Below are positions 1 through 9,075 of a DNA stretch of 64,000 bases, piece after piece (the stretch's first letter is position 1; the number at the start of each line of letters is the position of its first letter). Below the pieces are notes generated by a model. It did not search any database and had not been told where the DNA came from. It was given only the letters and a program-made list of their open reading frames with translations. The translations under genes and the position numbers were made by a program. Origin of the DNA: Streptomyces roseifaciens (GTDB lineage Bacteria > Actinomycetota > Actinomycetes > Streptomycetales > Streptomycetaceae); assembly GCF_001445655.1 (NCBI RefSeq), contig NZ_LNBE01000004.1:2615218-2679217 (forward strand), in the 5' to 3' direction.

Positions 1-35
1 CTCCCCCAGCTACCGCTGGGGGTGCCCCCAACGCC
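1..35 (-). repeat. Dispersed 35-bp hairpin repeat, copy 1
   Basis: These 35 bases are the exact reverse complement of 30798-30832. Read on the minus strand, the repeat can fold into GGGGG-CA-CCCCC or, mutually exclusively, CCCCCAGC-GGTA-GCTGGGGG. Here it lies inside the open 3' end of modB. Very similar short elements are, from memory, common between Streptomyces genes. Confidence 0.85.
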
Positions 36-854
36 CCTTGCCGGCCCCGGACCACCCCGGCCCCTCCCGTTCGTTCGCGGCTGCAGCCAGTGGCCCCTGA
101 GGCCCAGGAGTACGGCTGTCGCGATCAGCAGGAGGAGGAGTGATACCGCTGTGGCCCCTTGGGGGTCGTCCTGGAGGAGCAGGTACACCTGCAGGGGGAG
201 TGTTTGCGTTTCGCCCGGGAGATTGCCCGCGAAGGTGATCGTCGCGCCGAACTCCCCCAGGGCCCTCGCCCAGCTGAGCGCCGCCCCCGCGAGCAGGCCG
301 GGAGCCACCATCGGCAGAGTGATCGTGCGGAAGACGCGGAGCGGCGCCGCCCCCAGGGACGTCGCCGTCTCCTCGTAGCGGGGGTGGAGGCCCGCCAGCG
401 CGCCCTCCAGGCTGATCACCAGGAACGGCATCGCCACGAAGGCCGATGCCACCACTGCCCCTGCCGTGGAGAAGGGGAGGGTGACGTTCATGGATTCCAG
501 GGCCGGGCCCAGGACGCCGCGGCGGCCGTAGCCCTGCAGGAGTGCCACGCCGGCGACCGTGGGCGGCAGCACCATCGGCAGCATCACCAGGCAGCGCACC
601 AGGGACTTGCCCCGGAACTCCACCCGCGCCAGCAGCCACGCCAGCGGCACGCCCAGGATCAGGGAGAGCAGGAGTGCCCAGGCCGAGGCGAGGAGGGACA
701 GTTGCAGGGCTTCGGTGACCGGTTGGGAGGTGAGGCGGGACGGGAGCGTCTCCCACGGGGTGCGGGCGAGGATGCCTGTCAGCGGCAGCAACAGGAACGC
801 CACCGCCAGCGCGGCGGGCAGCCCGAGCGCCAGAGGCGTGCGGGCCCTGGTCAC
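1..854 (-). CDS. modB: Molybdate ABC transporter permease ModB (partial, 3' end off window)
   Basis: Inner-membrane permease of the molybdate importer, working with ModA and a ModC ATPase that should lie just beyond the left edge. The GTG start overlaps the modA stop by four bases (GTGA), so translation is coupled. The frame stays open from 854 to base 1. It encodes several hydrophobic segments and the EAA-type loop that docks on the ATPase (EETATSLGAAPLRVFRTITLP around residues 165-185). The conserved LGEFGATITFAG stretch of ModB follows. The residues after about position 270 come from a 35-bp dispersed repeat (bases 1-35), so the visible C-terminal tail (GVGGTPSGSWG) is not a family feature and the natural stop is unseen. 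Family identity is firm; the C-terminus is not. Confidence 0.88.
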   Translation of the reverse strand, partial: MTRARTPLALGLPAALAVAFLLLPLTGILARTPWETLPSRLTSQPVTEALQLSLLASAWALLLSLILGVPLAWLLARVEFRGKSLVRCLVMLPMVLPPTVAGVALLQGYGRRGVLGPALESMNVTLPFSTAGAVVASAFVAMPFLVISLEGALAGLHPRYEETATSLGAAPLRVFRTITLPMVAPGLLAGAALSWARALGEFGATITFAGNLPGETQTLPLQVYLLLQDDPQGATAVSLLLLLIATAVLLGLRGHWLQPRTNGRGRGGPGPARGVGGTPSGSWG

Positions 855-1606
855 GGCTGCTGGAAGCCCGCTGCCCGCAGGAGCTTCTGGGCCTCGTCCG
901 TGCCGAGCCACTTCACGAAATCGTCGGCCTGCTGCGCGTGCTTGGAGCCCTTGAGCGTGGCCGCGGGGTACGACGCCACGGCGTTCTGCTCGTCGGGCAC
1001 CGTGACGGTGGCGACCTTGTCCTTGGCCGCGTCGGTCACGTAGACGATCCCGGCGTCGGCCTCGCCCAGGGTGACCTTGCTCAGGACGGCTCGCACGCTG
1101 GGCTCCTGGGAGACCGGCTTCACCGTGACGTGCTGCTGGTCCAGGACCTTCTTGCTGTAGCGGCCCACCGGCACCTCCGGCGCCGCCAGGACGACCTTGA
1201 GGTCGCTGCGGGAGAGGTCCGACAGGGCCTTGATGTTCTTGGGGTTGTTCTTCGCCGTGGCGATCGTCAGGCGGTTCTTTGCGATCACCTTGGGGGTGTT
1301 CGTCTCGCTCTTCAGATCTTGCATGGTTTTCGTGTCCGCCGTCACCAGTGCGTCCGCCGGGGCGCCCTGGCGTACCTGCGCTGCCAGCTCCTGCGAACCC
1401 GCGAAGGAGAACTTGACCTTGGTGCCCGGGTGTTCCTTCTCGTAGGCCTGGCCCGCCTGCTTGAAGACGTCCGTCAAGGATGCTGCCGCCAGGACGGTGA
1501 GCGTGGTTTCGTTCTTGGCGTCGGCTTTGTCCTCGCTGCCGCAGGCAGCCAGGAGCGGGATGAGCATCGTGCCGGCCAGGAGCGGCAGCGCGCGGCGAGA
1601 GTGCAT
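851..1606 (-). CDS. modA: Molybdate-binding lipoprotein ModA
   Basis: Extracytoplasmic solute-binding protein that captures molybdate or tungstate and delivers it to ModB. The 251-residue protein starts with a lipoprotein signal: basic MHSRR, hydrophobic core, and lipobox L-A-A-C with the lipidated cysteine at residue 22. The mature part carries the ModA pattern LTVLAAASLTDVF, in which the serine contacts oxyanion, then FAGSQELAAQVRQGAPADALVTAD. Length fits the family. It sits 13 bp downstream of the HTH/MOP gene and overlaps modB by four bases, so the three form one operon. Confidence 0.95.
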   Translation of the reverse strand: MHSRRALPLLAGTMLIPLLAACGSEDKADAKNETTLTVLAAASLTDVFKQAGQAYEKEHPGTKVKFSFAGSQELAAQVRQGAPADALVTADTKTMQDLKSETNTPKVIAKNRLTIATAKNNPKNIKALSDLSRSDLKVVLAAPEVPVGRYSKKVLDQQHVTVKPVSQEPSVRAVLSKVTLGEADAGIVYVTDAAKDKVATVTVPDEQNAVASYPAATLKGSKHAQQADDFVKWLGTDEAQKLLRAAGFQQP

Positions 1607-1619
1607 CGGTTCTCCGTGG

Positions 1620-2021
1620 TCAGGTGCGGTCGATGTGCACGTTGGTGGCCTTCACCCGGGCCACCGCTTCCATCCCGACCGCCAGCCCCAGCTCCTCGAC
1701 GGCCTCGCGCGTGAGCAGGGAGACGAGGCGGTGCGGGCCGGCCTGGATCTCCACCTGCGCTGCGACGTCGCCGAGCTTGACGGCCGTGATGATGCCGGGG
1801 AAGGCGTTGCGGGCGCTGGTGTACGCGTCCTCGCCGTCCGCCGCCTCCGCCGCGAGCGACACCGAGAACGCGGCCAGGTCGGCCCCGTCGATGTGCCGCT
1901 TCCCCGCCTCGTCACGGCGCGTCGGTATCCGGCCGGCATCGGCCCACCGCCGGACGGTGTCGGCGCTGACGCCCAGCAGCTTGGCGGCACGGCCGATCGT
2001 GTAGGAACGCATATGCGGCAC
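1620..2021 (-). CDS. Molybdenum-dependent HTH/MOP-domain protein
   Basis: A 133-residue protein with two parts. Residues about 4-50 form an excisionase/MerR-type helix-turn-helix (YTIGRAAKLLGVSADTVRRW). Residues about 65-130 form one MOP/TOBE molybdate-binding domain (ARNAFPGIITAVKLGDVAAQ). It is first in the modAB operon, so it plausibly senses molybdate and controls uptake, as ModE does in other bacteria; storage (molbindin-like) is the alternative. Starts at GTG 2021 or ATG 2012 are both possible; a GAGGGA motif upstream suits either weakly. Confidence 0.85.
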   Translation of the reverse strand: MPHMRSYTIGRAAKLLGVSADTVRRWADAGRIPTRRDEAGKRHIDGADLAAFSVSLAAEAADGEDAYTSARNAFPGIITAVKLGDVAAQVEIQAGPHRLVSLLTREAVEELGLAVGMEAVARVKATNVHIDRT

Positions 2022-2090
2022 CGTAGGTGCTTGTCCCTCGCATTTGCAAGGGGTTGGGGTTGGGGTGCTGGCAGATGCGGTAGCCCCGGG

Positions 2091-4781
2091 TTAGATCGCG
2101 CCCTTGCGGGTCAGGTGCGTGAAGCACAGCCACCCCGGCAGGACCGGCAGCCACAGCGTCATCAGGCGGAAGAGGAGCACCGCCGGCGTGCCCTGCTCCG
2201 CCGGCAGGCCCGCCACCGTCAGGGCCGCGGTCAGCGCGAGCTCCACCGCGCCGACGCCGCCCGGCGTCGGCGCCGCCGAACCCAGCGCGTTCGCCGTCAG
2301 GTAGACCACCGCGATGCTCGCGTAGCTCAGCTCGCCGCCGAACGCGCGGATCGCGGCGTCCAGGCACATGACGTTCGCGGCCGTCAGCAGCAGCATTCCG
2401 CCGATGCCCGAGAGGAGCTTCTGCGGGCGCTGCGTGACGTCCAGCATGCGCGGGACCACGCCCGCGAACAGCGACCGCACGCGCGTCGAGACGAACTTCC
2501 GCAGGACGGGGATCGCCGCCACGACGAGCACCAGGACCGCGGCCGTCAGCAGGCCGCCGATGACCGTGCGCGAGGGGCCGAGCGAGGAGCTGCGCTCGGT
2601 GCCGGTGACGTAGCCGAAGGACAGCAGCAGCATGATGTGGCAGGCGAGGCCGAACAGCTGGGACGCGCCGACGCTGGCCACCGCCAGGCCGGGGCGGACG
2701 CCCGAGCGCTGCAGGAAGCGGGTGTTCAGCGCCACGCCGCCGACCGCCGCGGGGGCGACCAGCTTGACGAACGAGCCGGCCACCTGGGCCAGCACCGTGC
2801 GGGCGAAGCCCACCTTCTCGGGCACGAAGCCCAGCAGGCTGAGGGCCGCGGCGACGTACGTCAGCGCCTGGAAGGCCACCGCGACCGCGACCCACGGCCA
2901 CTCCGCCTTGTCGACGAGGTCGCCGAACTGCACGTGGGTGAGCTGCGACAGCAGGAAGTACGCGGCGAAGGCGCCGGCGACGAAGCTGATCAGGGTGCGC
3001 GGCCTGATGCGCTCCAGGCGTACGGGCTCTATCGGGGCCTGGGGGCGGATGAGGAGCACCTGGCGGCGGATCTGGGCCAGCAGGTCCTCCTCGCGGGCCT
3101 CTTCCATGGCCTCGTCGATGGCCCGCTTCTCGGCCTGGCGCTCGGCCTTGAGCGCCTTGCGCCCGCTGACCTCCTCCTCGGCCGCCGCCGCCTTGGCCTC
3201 CTTGGCGGCGCTCGCGGCCTCCAGGACCTTCTCGCGCTCCCGCTGGGCCCGCTCGCGGGCGAGCTGGCGCAGGGTCGCCCGGCTGGTGCGGGTGAGGGCG
3301 ATGGACTGCAGGAGCGGGAGGCTGTCGGCGACGGCGTCCGGGCCTAGGACCGCCACGCCGGTGGCCACGGCGCGCTCGGCGCCGACCCGCAGGCCGAGCG
3401 TGACGAGCAGCTGGGCGACGTCCATGCGCAGGACGATGTCGCCGGCCGCGATCTCGCCGCCGCGCAGGTCGGTCAGCACCACGTTGCCGGAACGATCCAC
3501 CAGCAGGGCGTCGCCGTCGAGCCTGCGGTGGGCGATACGGCGCGACTGCAGGGCATGGACCTGGCGCCACGCGCCCGCCATGAGCTCGTCGGTGATCTCC
3601 TCGGTGGGCACCTGCCCGAAGGGGCGGCCGCCGATGTGCTCGTAGACGAGCATGACGGCGTCCGGGCCCAGCTCGGAGGTGGCGATCAGCTTGGGCGCGT
3701 TGGCGCCGGCGGCGATGGCCGCGTAGGCGAGCAGGGCCTCCTGCTCCAGGGCCTGGCGCAGGGACTGCAGGCTGCGGCGCTGGGTGATGCCGCGCAGGGC
3801 GAGGCGCTGCCAGACGCGGTAGAAGAAGCCCTGCGCCTGCTGTTCGCGGTCGACGACCGTGACGTCCAGGGGCGGGCCGTCCTCCAGGGTGACGATGTAG
3901 CGGCGGCCCCGCTCGTGCGGCTCGGTGTCGTCGGCTCCGTCCTCGGCGCGCAGCGCGGTGACCGGCTTGAAGCCGACGCGGCGCAGGCCGGTCAGCAGGT
4001 GGCGGCCGGTGGGGCGGACGTTGGGGGAGCCGACCGCGTAGAGCGTGCCGTAGGCGACCGTCCAGCCGATCAGGACCGTGGTGACGATCGAGAACGGTGT
4101 CGTGTAGCCGTTGACCAGGACCGCGAAGGCGTCCAGGAGCAGGACCGCCCACATCGCCACGCGCCAGCGGGGGCGCCGGGACATGCCGACGGCCGTCATA
4201 TAGGCGATCACGGGGGCCAGATAGCCGTGGACCGGGTCGGTGAGGCCGCCCGTGGGCGCGAGCTGGGTGAGGGCGGCGCGGATCGAGTCGGGGGCCGTGC
4301 GGGCCACCCACAGGTCGGTGGCCAGGGAGACGCCGTGCGCGAGCACGGCGGCCAGCACGCCGTCGGCGATGCGCAGCCCGTCCCGCTTGATCAGCCGCTC
4401 GACGGCGAAGGCCACGGGGACGATGAAGATGGCGATGTTGGCCGCGAGGCCCGCGAAGCTCGCCAGCAGCTGCGGGGCGCGCCCCGTGCTCTCGTTGATG
4501 TCCTGTGCGAGACCCGTGGTGGTGCCGTGCGCGAAGGCGGCCAGGGCGAGGACGAGCGCGATGCCGACGATGCCGAGGAGGAGCCGGAGCAGGTCGGCCG
4601 GGCGGTGCACGCGGGCGGGCAGCAGCGGTTCGTCACCGGAGACCCGGTCGATCTGCACGCCCCCCTCGTCGCATTCGTATGCTCCCGGGCCGGACGAGGA
4701 CAGCGCTTGGGGAGCGCGGTCCCCTTCAGGAGGCTCCGCGCCCTGCATCCGGTCCTTCTCGTCTTCTTGGTCTCGTATCAC
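2091..4781 (-). CDS. Flippase-like membrane protein (UPF0104/LPG-synthase TM family) with kinase-like domain
   Basis: An 896-residue membrane protein in three parts. Residues about 65-260 hold an N-terminal multi-helix membrane block. Residues about 290-480 resemble aminoglycoside/RIO-type kinases. A charged, Ala/Lys/Glu-rich probable coiled coil (about 505-570) leads to a C-terminal polytopic block (about 595-890) of the lysylphosphatidylglycerol synthase transmembrane family. The C-terminal block contains the family pattern APAAVGGVALNTRFLQRSG and APTPGGVGAVE. The kinase-like part lacks the usual HxD...N catalytic loop, reading IAHRRLDGDALLVD, so it may be a pseudokinase. Substrate is unknown; a lipid or glycolipid is the usual guess. 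It is a single-gene unit divergent from the gene at 4934. Confidence 0.8.
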   Translation of the reverse strand: MIRDQEDEKDRMQGAEPPEGDRAPQALSSSGPGAYECDEGGVQIDRVSGDEPLLPARVHRPADLLRLLLGIVGIALVLALAAFAHGTTTGLAQDINESTGRAPQLLASFAGLAANIAIFIVPVAFAVERLIKRDGLRIADGVLAAVLAHGVSLATDLWVARTAPDSIRAALTQLAPTGGLTDPVHGYLAPVIAYMTAVGMSRRPRWRVAMWAVLLLDAFAVLVNGYTTPFSIVTTVLIGWTVAYGTLYAVGSPNVRPTGRHLLTGLRRVGFKPVTALRAEDGADDTEPHERGRRYIVTLEDGPPLDVTVVDREQQAQGFFYRVWQRLALRGITQRRSLQSLRQALEQEALLAYAAIAAGANAPKLIATSELGPDAVMLVYEHIGGRPFGQVPTEEITDELMAGAWRQVHALQSRRIAHRRLDGDALLVDRSGNVVLTDLRGGEIAAGDIVLRMDVAQLLVTLGLRVGAERAVATGVAVLGPDAVADSLPLLQSIALTRTSRATLRQLARERAQREREKVLEAASAAKEAKAAAAEEEVSGRKALKAERQAEKRAIDEAMEEAREEDLLAQIRRQVLLIRPQAPIEPVRLERIRPRTLISFVAGAFAAYFLLSQLTHVQFGDLVDKAEWPWVAVAVAFQALTYVAAALSLLGFVPEKVGFARTVLAQVAGSFVKLVAPAAVGGVALNTRFLQRSGVRPGLAVASVGASQLFGLACHIMLLLSFGYVTGTERSSSLGPSRTVIGGLLTAAVLVLVVAAIPVLRKFVSTRVRSLFAGVVPRMLDVTQRPQKLLSGIGGMLLLTAANVMCLDAAIRAFGGELSYASIAVVYLTANALGSAAPTPGGVGAVELALTAALTVAGLPAEQGTPAVLLFRLMTLWLPVLPGWLCFTHLTRKGAI

Positions 4782-4933
4782 CTGTCACCGCCCGGAAGAT
4801 GGTGGCATGGCCCCGCCGGGCGAGGGGGCATCAGGGTGCAATTCGGGGGCGCGGACTCCGGATCGTACGCCCTGTAGTGCGGTTCCGCACTGTGCGTGAT
4901 CACTGGGCGGAGCTGTCGGCGGGGTGCGGCACC

Positions 4934-5302
4934 ATGGACCGGGTGAGCGAGGACGAGGAGCTTCCCGAGTACGCGGAACGTGTGCTGGCGGTCGCCGAGC
5001 AGATCCCACCCGGGCGGGTGATGACCTACGGGGACGTCGCCGAGTGGCTGGGCGAGGGCGGGCCCCGTCAGGTGGGGCGCGTCATGGCGCTCTACGGCGG
5101 CCCCGTGCCCTGGTGGCGCGTCGTCCGCGCGGACGGCGTCCTGCTGCCCGGCCACGAACTGCGCGCCCTCGCCCGCTACCGCGAGGAGGGCACGCCCCTG
5201 CGCGAGGCCGCGCGGTCGGCCGAGGGGCACGTCCCCCGGATCGCCATGGCCCTCGCCCGCTGGGACGGCCGCAGCCCCGGGGATGTGACTCCGCACACCT
5301 GA
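4934..5302 (+). CDS. Alkyltransferase-like (ATL) MGMT-family protein
   Basis: A 122-residue protein matching the DNA-binding/catalytic domain of O6-alkylguanine-DNA alkyltransferases: QIPPGRVMTYGDVAEWLG and GGPRQVGRVMAL, then PVPWWRVVRADG. The acceptor cysteine of the PCHR motif is replaced by tryptophan, as in the ATL proteins, which bind O6-alkylguanine without repairing it and hand it to nucleotide excision repair. Start chosen at ATG 4934 because it begins the homologous region; longer in-frame extensions upstream are low-complexity. It is adjacent to the AdnAB and UvrD2 repair genes. Confidence 0.88.
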   Translation: MDRVSEDEELPEYAERVLAVAEQIPPGRVMTYGDVAEWLGEGGPRQVGRVMALYGGPVPWWRVVRADGVLLPGHELRALARYREEGTPLREAARSAEGHVPRIAMALARWDGRSPGDVTPHT

Positions 5303-5331
5303 CGGCACCCACCGCCCGCGGTCGCGGGACC

Positions 5332-5357
5332 CGGTCTCACCCGAACGGGTGAGACCG
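5332..5357. terminator. Hairpin after the ATL gene
   Basis: Perfect 12-bp stem (CGGTCTCACCCG / CGGGTGAGACCG) with a two-base loop, 30 bp past the ATL stop and 140 bp before the adnA start. No T-tract follows. It may stop transcription or act as an operator. Confidence 0.55.
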
Positions 5358-5498
5358 TTGAAGCCGTGCGCCGGCTCCCGCGACGCCCTGCGCCCCGGAC
5401 GCCGCCTGGCGTAGCGTCGGGAACCGCCGTCACTCCCCGGCCTCCCGCCCCGCACGGCCGCACGACTCCCCGCACCCCCACCAGGACCGGCAACCCAC

Positions 5499-8400
5499 GT
5501 GAGCTCCTTCCCGCCTTCCGGCTCGACCCGGCCGCAGCACCAGCACGCACGGCAGCCCTCCCCGGGCTCCTACCGCCTCGTGCGCACCCGGCCGGGCTCC
5601 ACGGCCCTTCCTGAGCTGGACGCACGCCAGCGCGCCGTGGTTGAGCACGCCGGAGGGCCGTTGCTCGTGCTCGCGGGCCCCGGCACGGGGAAGACGACGA
5701 CGCTGGTCGAGGCCGTCGCGGAGCGGGTGCGCCGGGGCACCCCGCCGGAGCGGATCCTCGTCCTCACCTTCAGCCGCAAGGCCGCCGTCGAGCTCCGCGA
5801 CCGGATGGCCGCCCGGCTCGGCGCGGGCGCCGCCGCGCCCCAGGCCACGACCTTCCACTCGTACTGCTACGCCCTCGTCCGCGCCCACCAGGACGCCGAC
5901 CTGTTCATCGACCCCCTGCGGCTGCTGTCCGGCCCCGAGCAGGACGCCGTCGTGCGCGAGCTGCTGGCCGGCCAGGCCGAGCTCGAGCGCGCCGGCCGCG
6001 CCCGCGTGCGCTGGCCCGACGAACTGCGCGCCTGCCTGACCACCCGCGGCTTCGCCGACGAGGTGCGCGCCGTCCTCGCCCGCAGCCGCGAGCTCGGCCT
6101 GGGCCCCGGCTCCCTCGGCGACTTCGCCGCCCGCACCGGGCGGCCCGACTGGGCGGCGGCCGCCTCCTTCCTCGCCGAGTACCTCGACCTGCTCGACCTG
6201 CGCGGCGTCCTCGACTACGCCGAGCTCGTGCACCGCGCCGTCCTCCTCGCCGAGGGGCCCGAGACCGCCGCCGAGCTGGCCGGCCGCTACGACGCCGTCT
6301 TCGTCGACGAGTACCAGGACACCGACGCCGCCCAGGTGCGGCTGCTGCGGGCGCTCGCCGGAGGCGGCCGCACCCTCGTCGCCTTCGGCGACCCCGACCA
6401 GTCGATCTACGCCTTCCGGGGCGCCGACATCAACGGCATCCTCGACTTCCCGGACGCCTTCCCCCGCCGCGACGGCGCCCCCGCCCCCGTCGAGGTCCTC
6501 ACCACCTCGCGCCGCTCCGCCGCGGACCTCCTCGCGGCCACCCGGCTGCTCACCCGCCGGATGCCCCTCACCCGCCTCCCCGCGGACGCCGTCCGCGCGC
6601 ACCGGGACCTCGCCGCCGTCCGCGAGGGCGGGCGCGTGGAGGCCTTCACGTACCCGACGGCGGGCGCGGAGACCGACAACATCGCCGACATCCTGCGCCG
6701 CGCGCACCTGGAGGACGGCGTCCCCTGGCACGAGATGTCCGTCCTCGTCCGCGCGGGCTCCCGATCCATACCGGCCCTGCGCCGCGCCCTGACCTCGGCG
6801 GGCGTCCCGGTGGAGGTCGACGGCGACGACATCCCCCTGCGCCAGGAACCGGCGGTGACGCCGTTGCTGACGGCGCTGCGGGTGGTGGCGGAGGACGTCG
6901 CGGAACCCGCGGTGGCTGCCGCTCCGAGTGCGTCTGCCGGGGCGCTTGCGGCTCCCGCCGTCATGGGCGACGGCAGCCCGGCCGGGCCTACGGTTCCGGC
7001 TGCTGCGGAGGCATCCGACGACAGTGGGGCCTCTGATGGGGCTCCTGCCGCTCCGACCGTCGTGGGCGGTCGGGAGGGTGCCGGGACCGAAGACCCCGCG
7101 CCGCAGGCGCGGGCACCCCGCATCGACCCCGAGACCGCACTCGCCCTCCTCACCTCCCCCCTCGGCGGCATGGACGCCGCAGACCTCCGCCGCCTCGGCC
7201 GCGCCCTGAGGGACGAAGAGCGCGCCGCAGGCGAAGCCGTACCCCGCCCCTCCGACACCCTCATCGCCGAAGCCCTCGCCGAGCCGGAGCGACTGGCCGT
7301 CCACGACCCCGCCTACGCCCGCGGCGCCCAGCGCCTGGGCGCCCTCCTCCGCGGGGCGCGCGAGATCCTCGCAGCCGGAGGCACCGCCGAAGAGGCCCTC
7401 TGGGCCCTTTGGGACGGCACCCCCTGGCCCGCCCGCCTGCAGCGCGCAGCCCACCGCGGCGGCGCGGCCGGCCGCAACGCCGACCGCGACCTGGACGCCG
7501 TCTGCGCCCTGTTCGAGACCGCCGCCCGCGCCGAGGAACGCACCGGCGGCCGCGGCGCCCTGAACTTCCTCGACGAGCTCGAGGCGCAGGACATCGCGGC
7601 CGACACCCTCACCCGCAGGGCCGTCCGCCCCGACGCCGTGCGCCTGATGACCGCCCACCGCTCCAAGGGCCTCGAATGGCGGCTCGTGGTCGTCGCGGGC
7701 GTCCAGGAAGGGCTCTGGCCCGACCTGCGGCGCCGCGGCTCGCTCCTGGAGGCCGACCGGATCGGCCGCGACGGCATCGCCGAGCCCCTCAGCCCCGGCG
7801 CGCTGCTGGCCGAGGAGCGCCGCCTGTTCTACGTGGCGGCCACGCGTGCGCGCGAGCGCGTGGTCGTCACCGCGGTCAAGGCAGCGGCGGAGGACGGCGA
7901 CCAGCCGTCCCGGTTCCTGACCGAGCTGGGCGTCGAGCCCGTCGACGTCACCCAGCGCCCGCGCCGCCCCCTGGCCGTCGCCGCCCTCGTGGCGGAGCTG
8001 CGCGCCACCACCGTCGACCCCGCCGCCTCGGACGCCCTGCGGGCCGCCGCCGCGGAACGGCTCGCCCGGCTCGCGGCCCTGCGCGACGAGGAGGGCCAGC
8101 CGCTCGTACCGGCCGCCCACCCGTACCGCTGGTGGGGCCTGCACGAGCCGACCCACAGCGAGGTGCCGCTGCGCGACCGCACCCGTCCGGTCGCCCTGTC
8201 CGGTTCGGCCCTCGGCCAGCTGGGCACCTGCTCGCTGCAGTGGTACCTGGGCCGAGAGGTGAAGGCCGACGCGCCCGCCACCGCCGCCCAGGGGTTCGGC
8301 AACGTCGTGCACGTCCTCGCCGACGAGGTGGCCTCCGGCCGCACCCCCGCCGACCTCGCCGTGCTCATGGAGCGCCTCGACTCCGTCTGGGACGCGCTCG

Positions 8401-8990
8401 CCTTCGACGCCCCGTGGAAGTCGGCGCAGGAGAAGGAGAACGCCCGCGCGGCCCTGGAGCGCTTCCTGCGCTGGCACGTCATGGAGCGCGGCGGCCGGGC
8501 CCCCGTCGCCACCGAGCACGCCTTCGACGTCACCCTGAAGGCCGACGACTACCTCGTGCGCATCCGCGGCTCCATGGACCGCGTGGAGGCGGACGACCAC
8601 GGCCGCGCCTACGTCGTCGACTTCAAGACCGGCAAGGGCACCGTCTCCGCCAAGGACGTCGAGCGCCACCCCCAGCTCGCCGTCTACCAGCTCGCCGTCG
8701 AGCACGGGGCCGTCGACGAGGTCTTCGACGGCGCCCGGCCCCGGGCCGGCGGCGCCGAGCTCGTCCAGCTGCGCCAGGGCGCGGCGAAGCGGGACGGCGG
8801 CGACGCCGTGCCGAAGGTGCAGGGCCAGGAGCCGCTGGGCGAGGGCGAGTGGGTCGGCGGGCTGCTCGCCGAGGCGGCGGGCCGGGTCCTGGAGGAGCGG
8901 TTCGCCCCCCGCCCCGGCCAGCACTGCTCGCACTGCTCCTTCCGGGCCTCCTGCACGGCCCTGCCCGAGGGCCGGCAGATCGTCGAATAG
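5499..8990 (+). CDS. adnA: AdnA-like UvrD/PcrA-type helicase with PD-(D/E)XK nuclease and Fe-S cysteines
   Basis: A 1,163-residue subunit of the actinobacterial end-resection motor-nuclease AdnAB, the RecBCD/AddAB counterpart. Superfamily 1 motifs appear in order: Q-motif LDARQ (about 40), Walker A GPGTGKTT (60-67), FVDEYQDTD (about 267), GDPDQSIYAFRG (about 296), TAHRSKGLEW (about 717) and FYVAATRARER (about 775). The C-terminal nuclease has GSMDRVEADD and VVDFKTGKG (about 1025-1047). TCSLQWYL (about 909) and the terminal CSHCSFRASC (about 1143-1152) supply four candidate Fe-S cysteines. Residues about 465-550 are a low-complexity Ala/Pro/Asp linker. The adnA/adnB assignment rests on gene order matching mycobacteria (adnA first, then adnB, nudC, mrx, uvrD2). 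Start is GTG 5499. Confidence 0.87.
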   Translation: MSSFPPSGSTRPQHQHARQPSPGSYRLVRTRPGSTALPELDARQRAVVEHAGGPLLVLAGPGTGKTTTLVEAVAERVRRGTPPERILVLTFSRKAAVELRDRMAARLGAGAAAPQATTFHSYCYALVRAHQDADLFIDPLRLLSGPEQDAVVRELLAGQAELERAGRARVRWPDELRACLTTRGFADEVRAVLARSRELGLGPGSLGDFAARTGRPDWAAAASFLAEYLDLLDLRGVLDYAELVHRAVLLAEGPETAAELAGRYDAVFVDEYQDTDAAQVRLLRALAGGGRTLVAFGDPDQSIYAFRGADINGILDFPDAFPRRDGAPAPVEVLTTSRRSAADLLAATRLLTRRMPLTRLPADAVRAHRDLAAVREGGRVEAFTYPTAGAETDNIADILRRAHLEDGVPWHEMSVLVRAGSRSIPALRRALTSAGVPVEVDGDDIPLRQEPAVTPLLTALRVVAEDVAEPAVAAAPSASAGALAAPAVMGDGSPAGPTVPAAAEASDDSGASDGAPAAPTVVGGREGAGTEDPAPQARAPRIDPETALALLTSPLGGMDAADLRRLGRALRDEERAAGEAVPRPSDTLIAEALAEPERLAVHDPAYARGAQRLGALLRGAREILAAGGTAEEALWALWDGTPWPARLQRAAHRGGAAGRNADRDLDAVCALFETAARAEERTGGRGALNFLDELEAQDIAADTLTRRAVRPDAVRLMTAHRSKGLEWRLVVVAGVQEGLWPDLRRRGSLLEADRIGRDGIAEPLSPGALLAEERRLFYVAATRARERVVVTAVKAAAEDGDQPSRFLTELGVEPVDVTQRPRRPLAVAALVAELRATTVDPAASDALRAAAAERLARLAALRDEEGQPLVPAAHPYRWWGLHEPTHSEVPLRDRTRPVALSGSALGQLGTCSLQWYLGREVKADAPATAAQGFGNVVHVLADEVASGRTPADLAVLMERLDSVWDALAFDAPWKSAQEKENARAALERFLRWHVMERGGRAPVATEHAFDVTLKADDYLVRIRGSMDRVEADDHGRAYVVDFKTGKGTVSAKDVERHPQLAVYQLAVEHGAVDEVFDGARPRAGGAELVQLRQGAAKRDGGDAVPKVQGQEPLGEGEWVGGLLAEAAGRVLEERFAPRPGQHCSHCSFRASCTALPEGRQIVE

Positions 8991-9075
8991 CCCGGCCCTC
9001 GAAGAGAGGCGGGGAGAGGCGCTCTGACCTGCGGCGATGCCGATATGTCAGTGGCGGCCGTTAGCGTGGTGTGCC

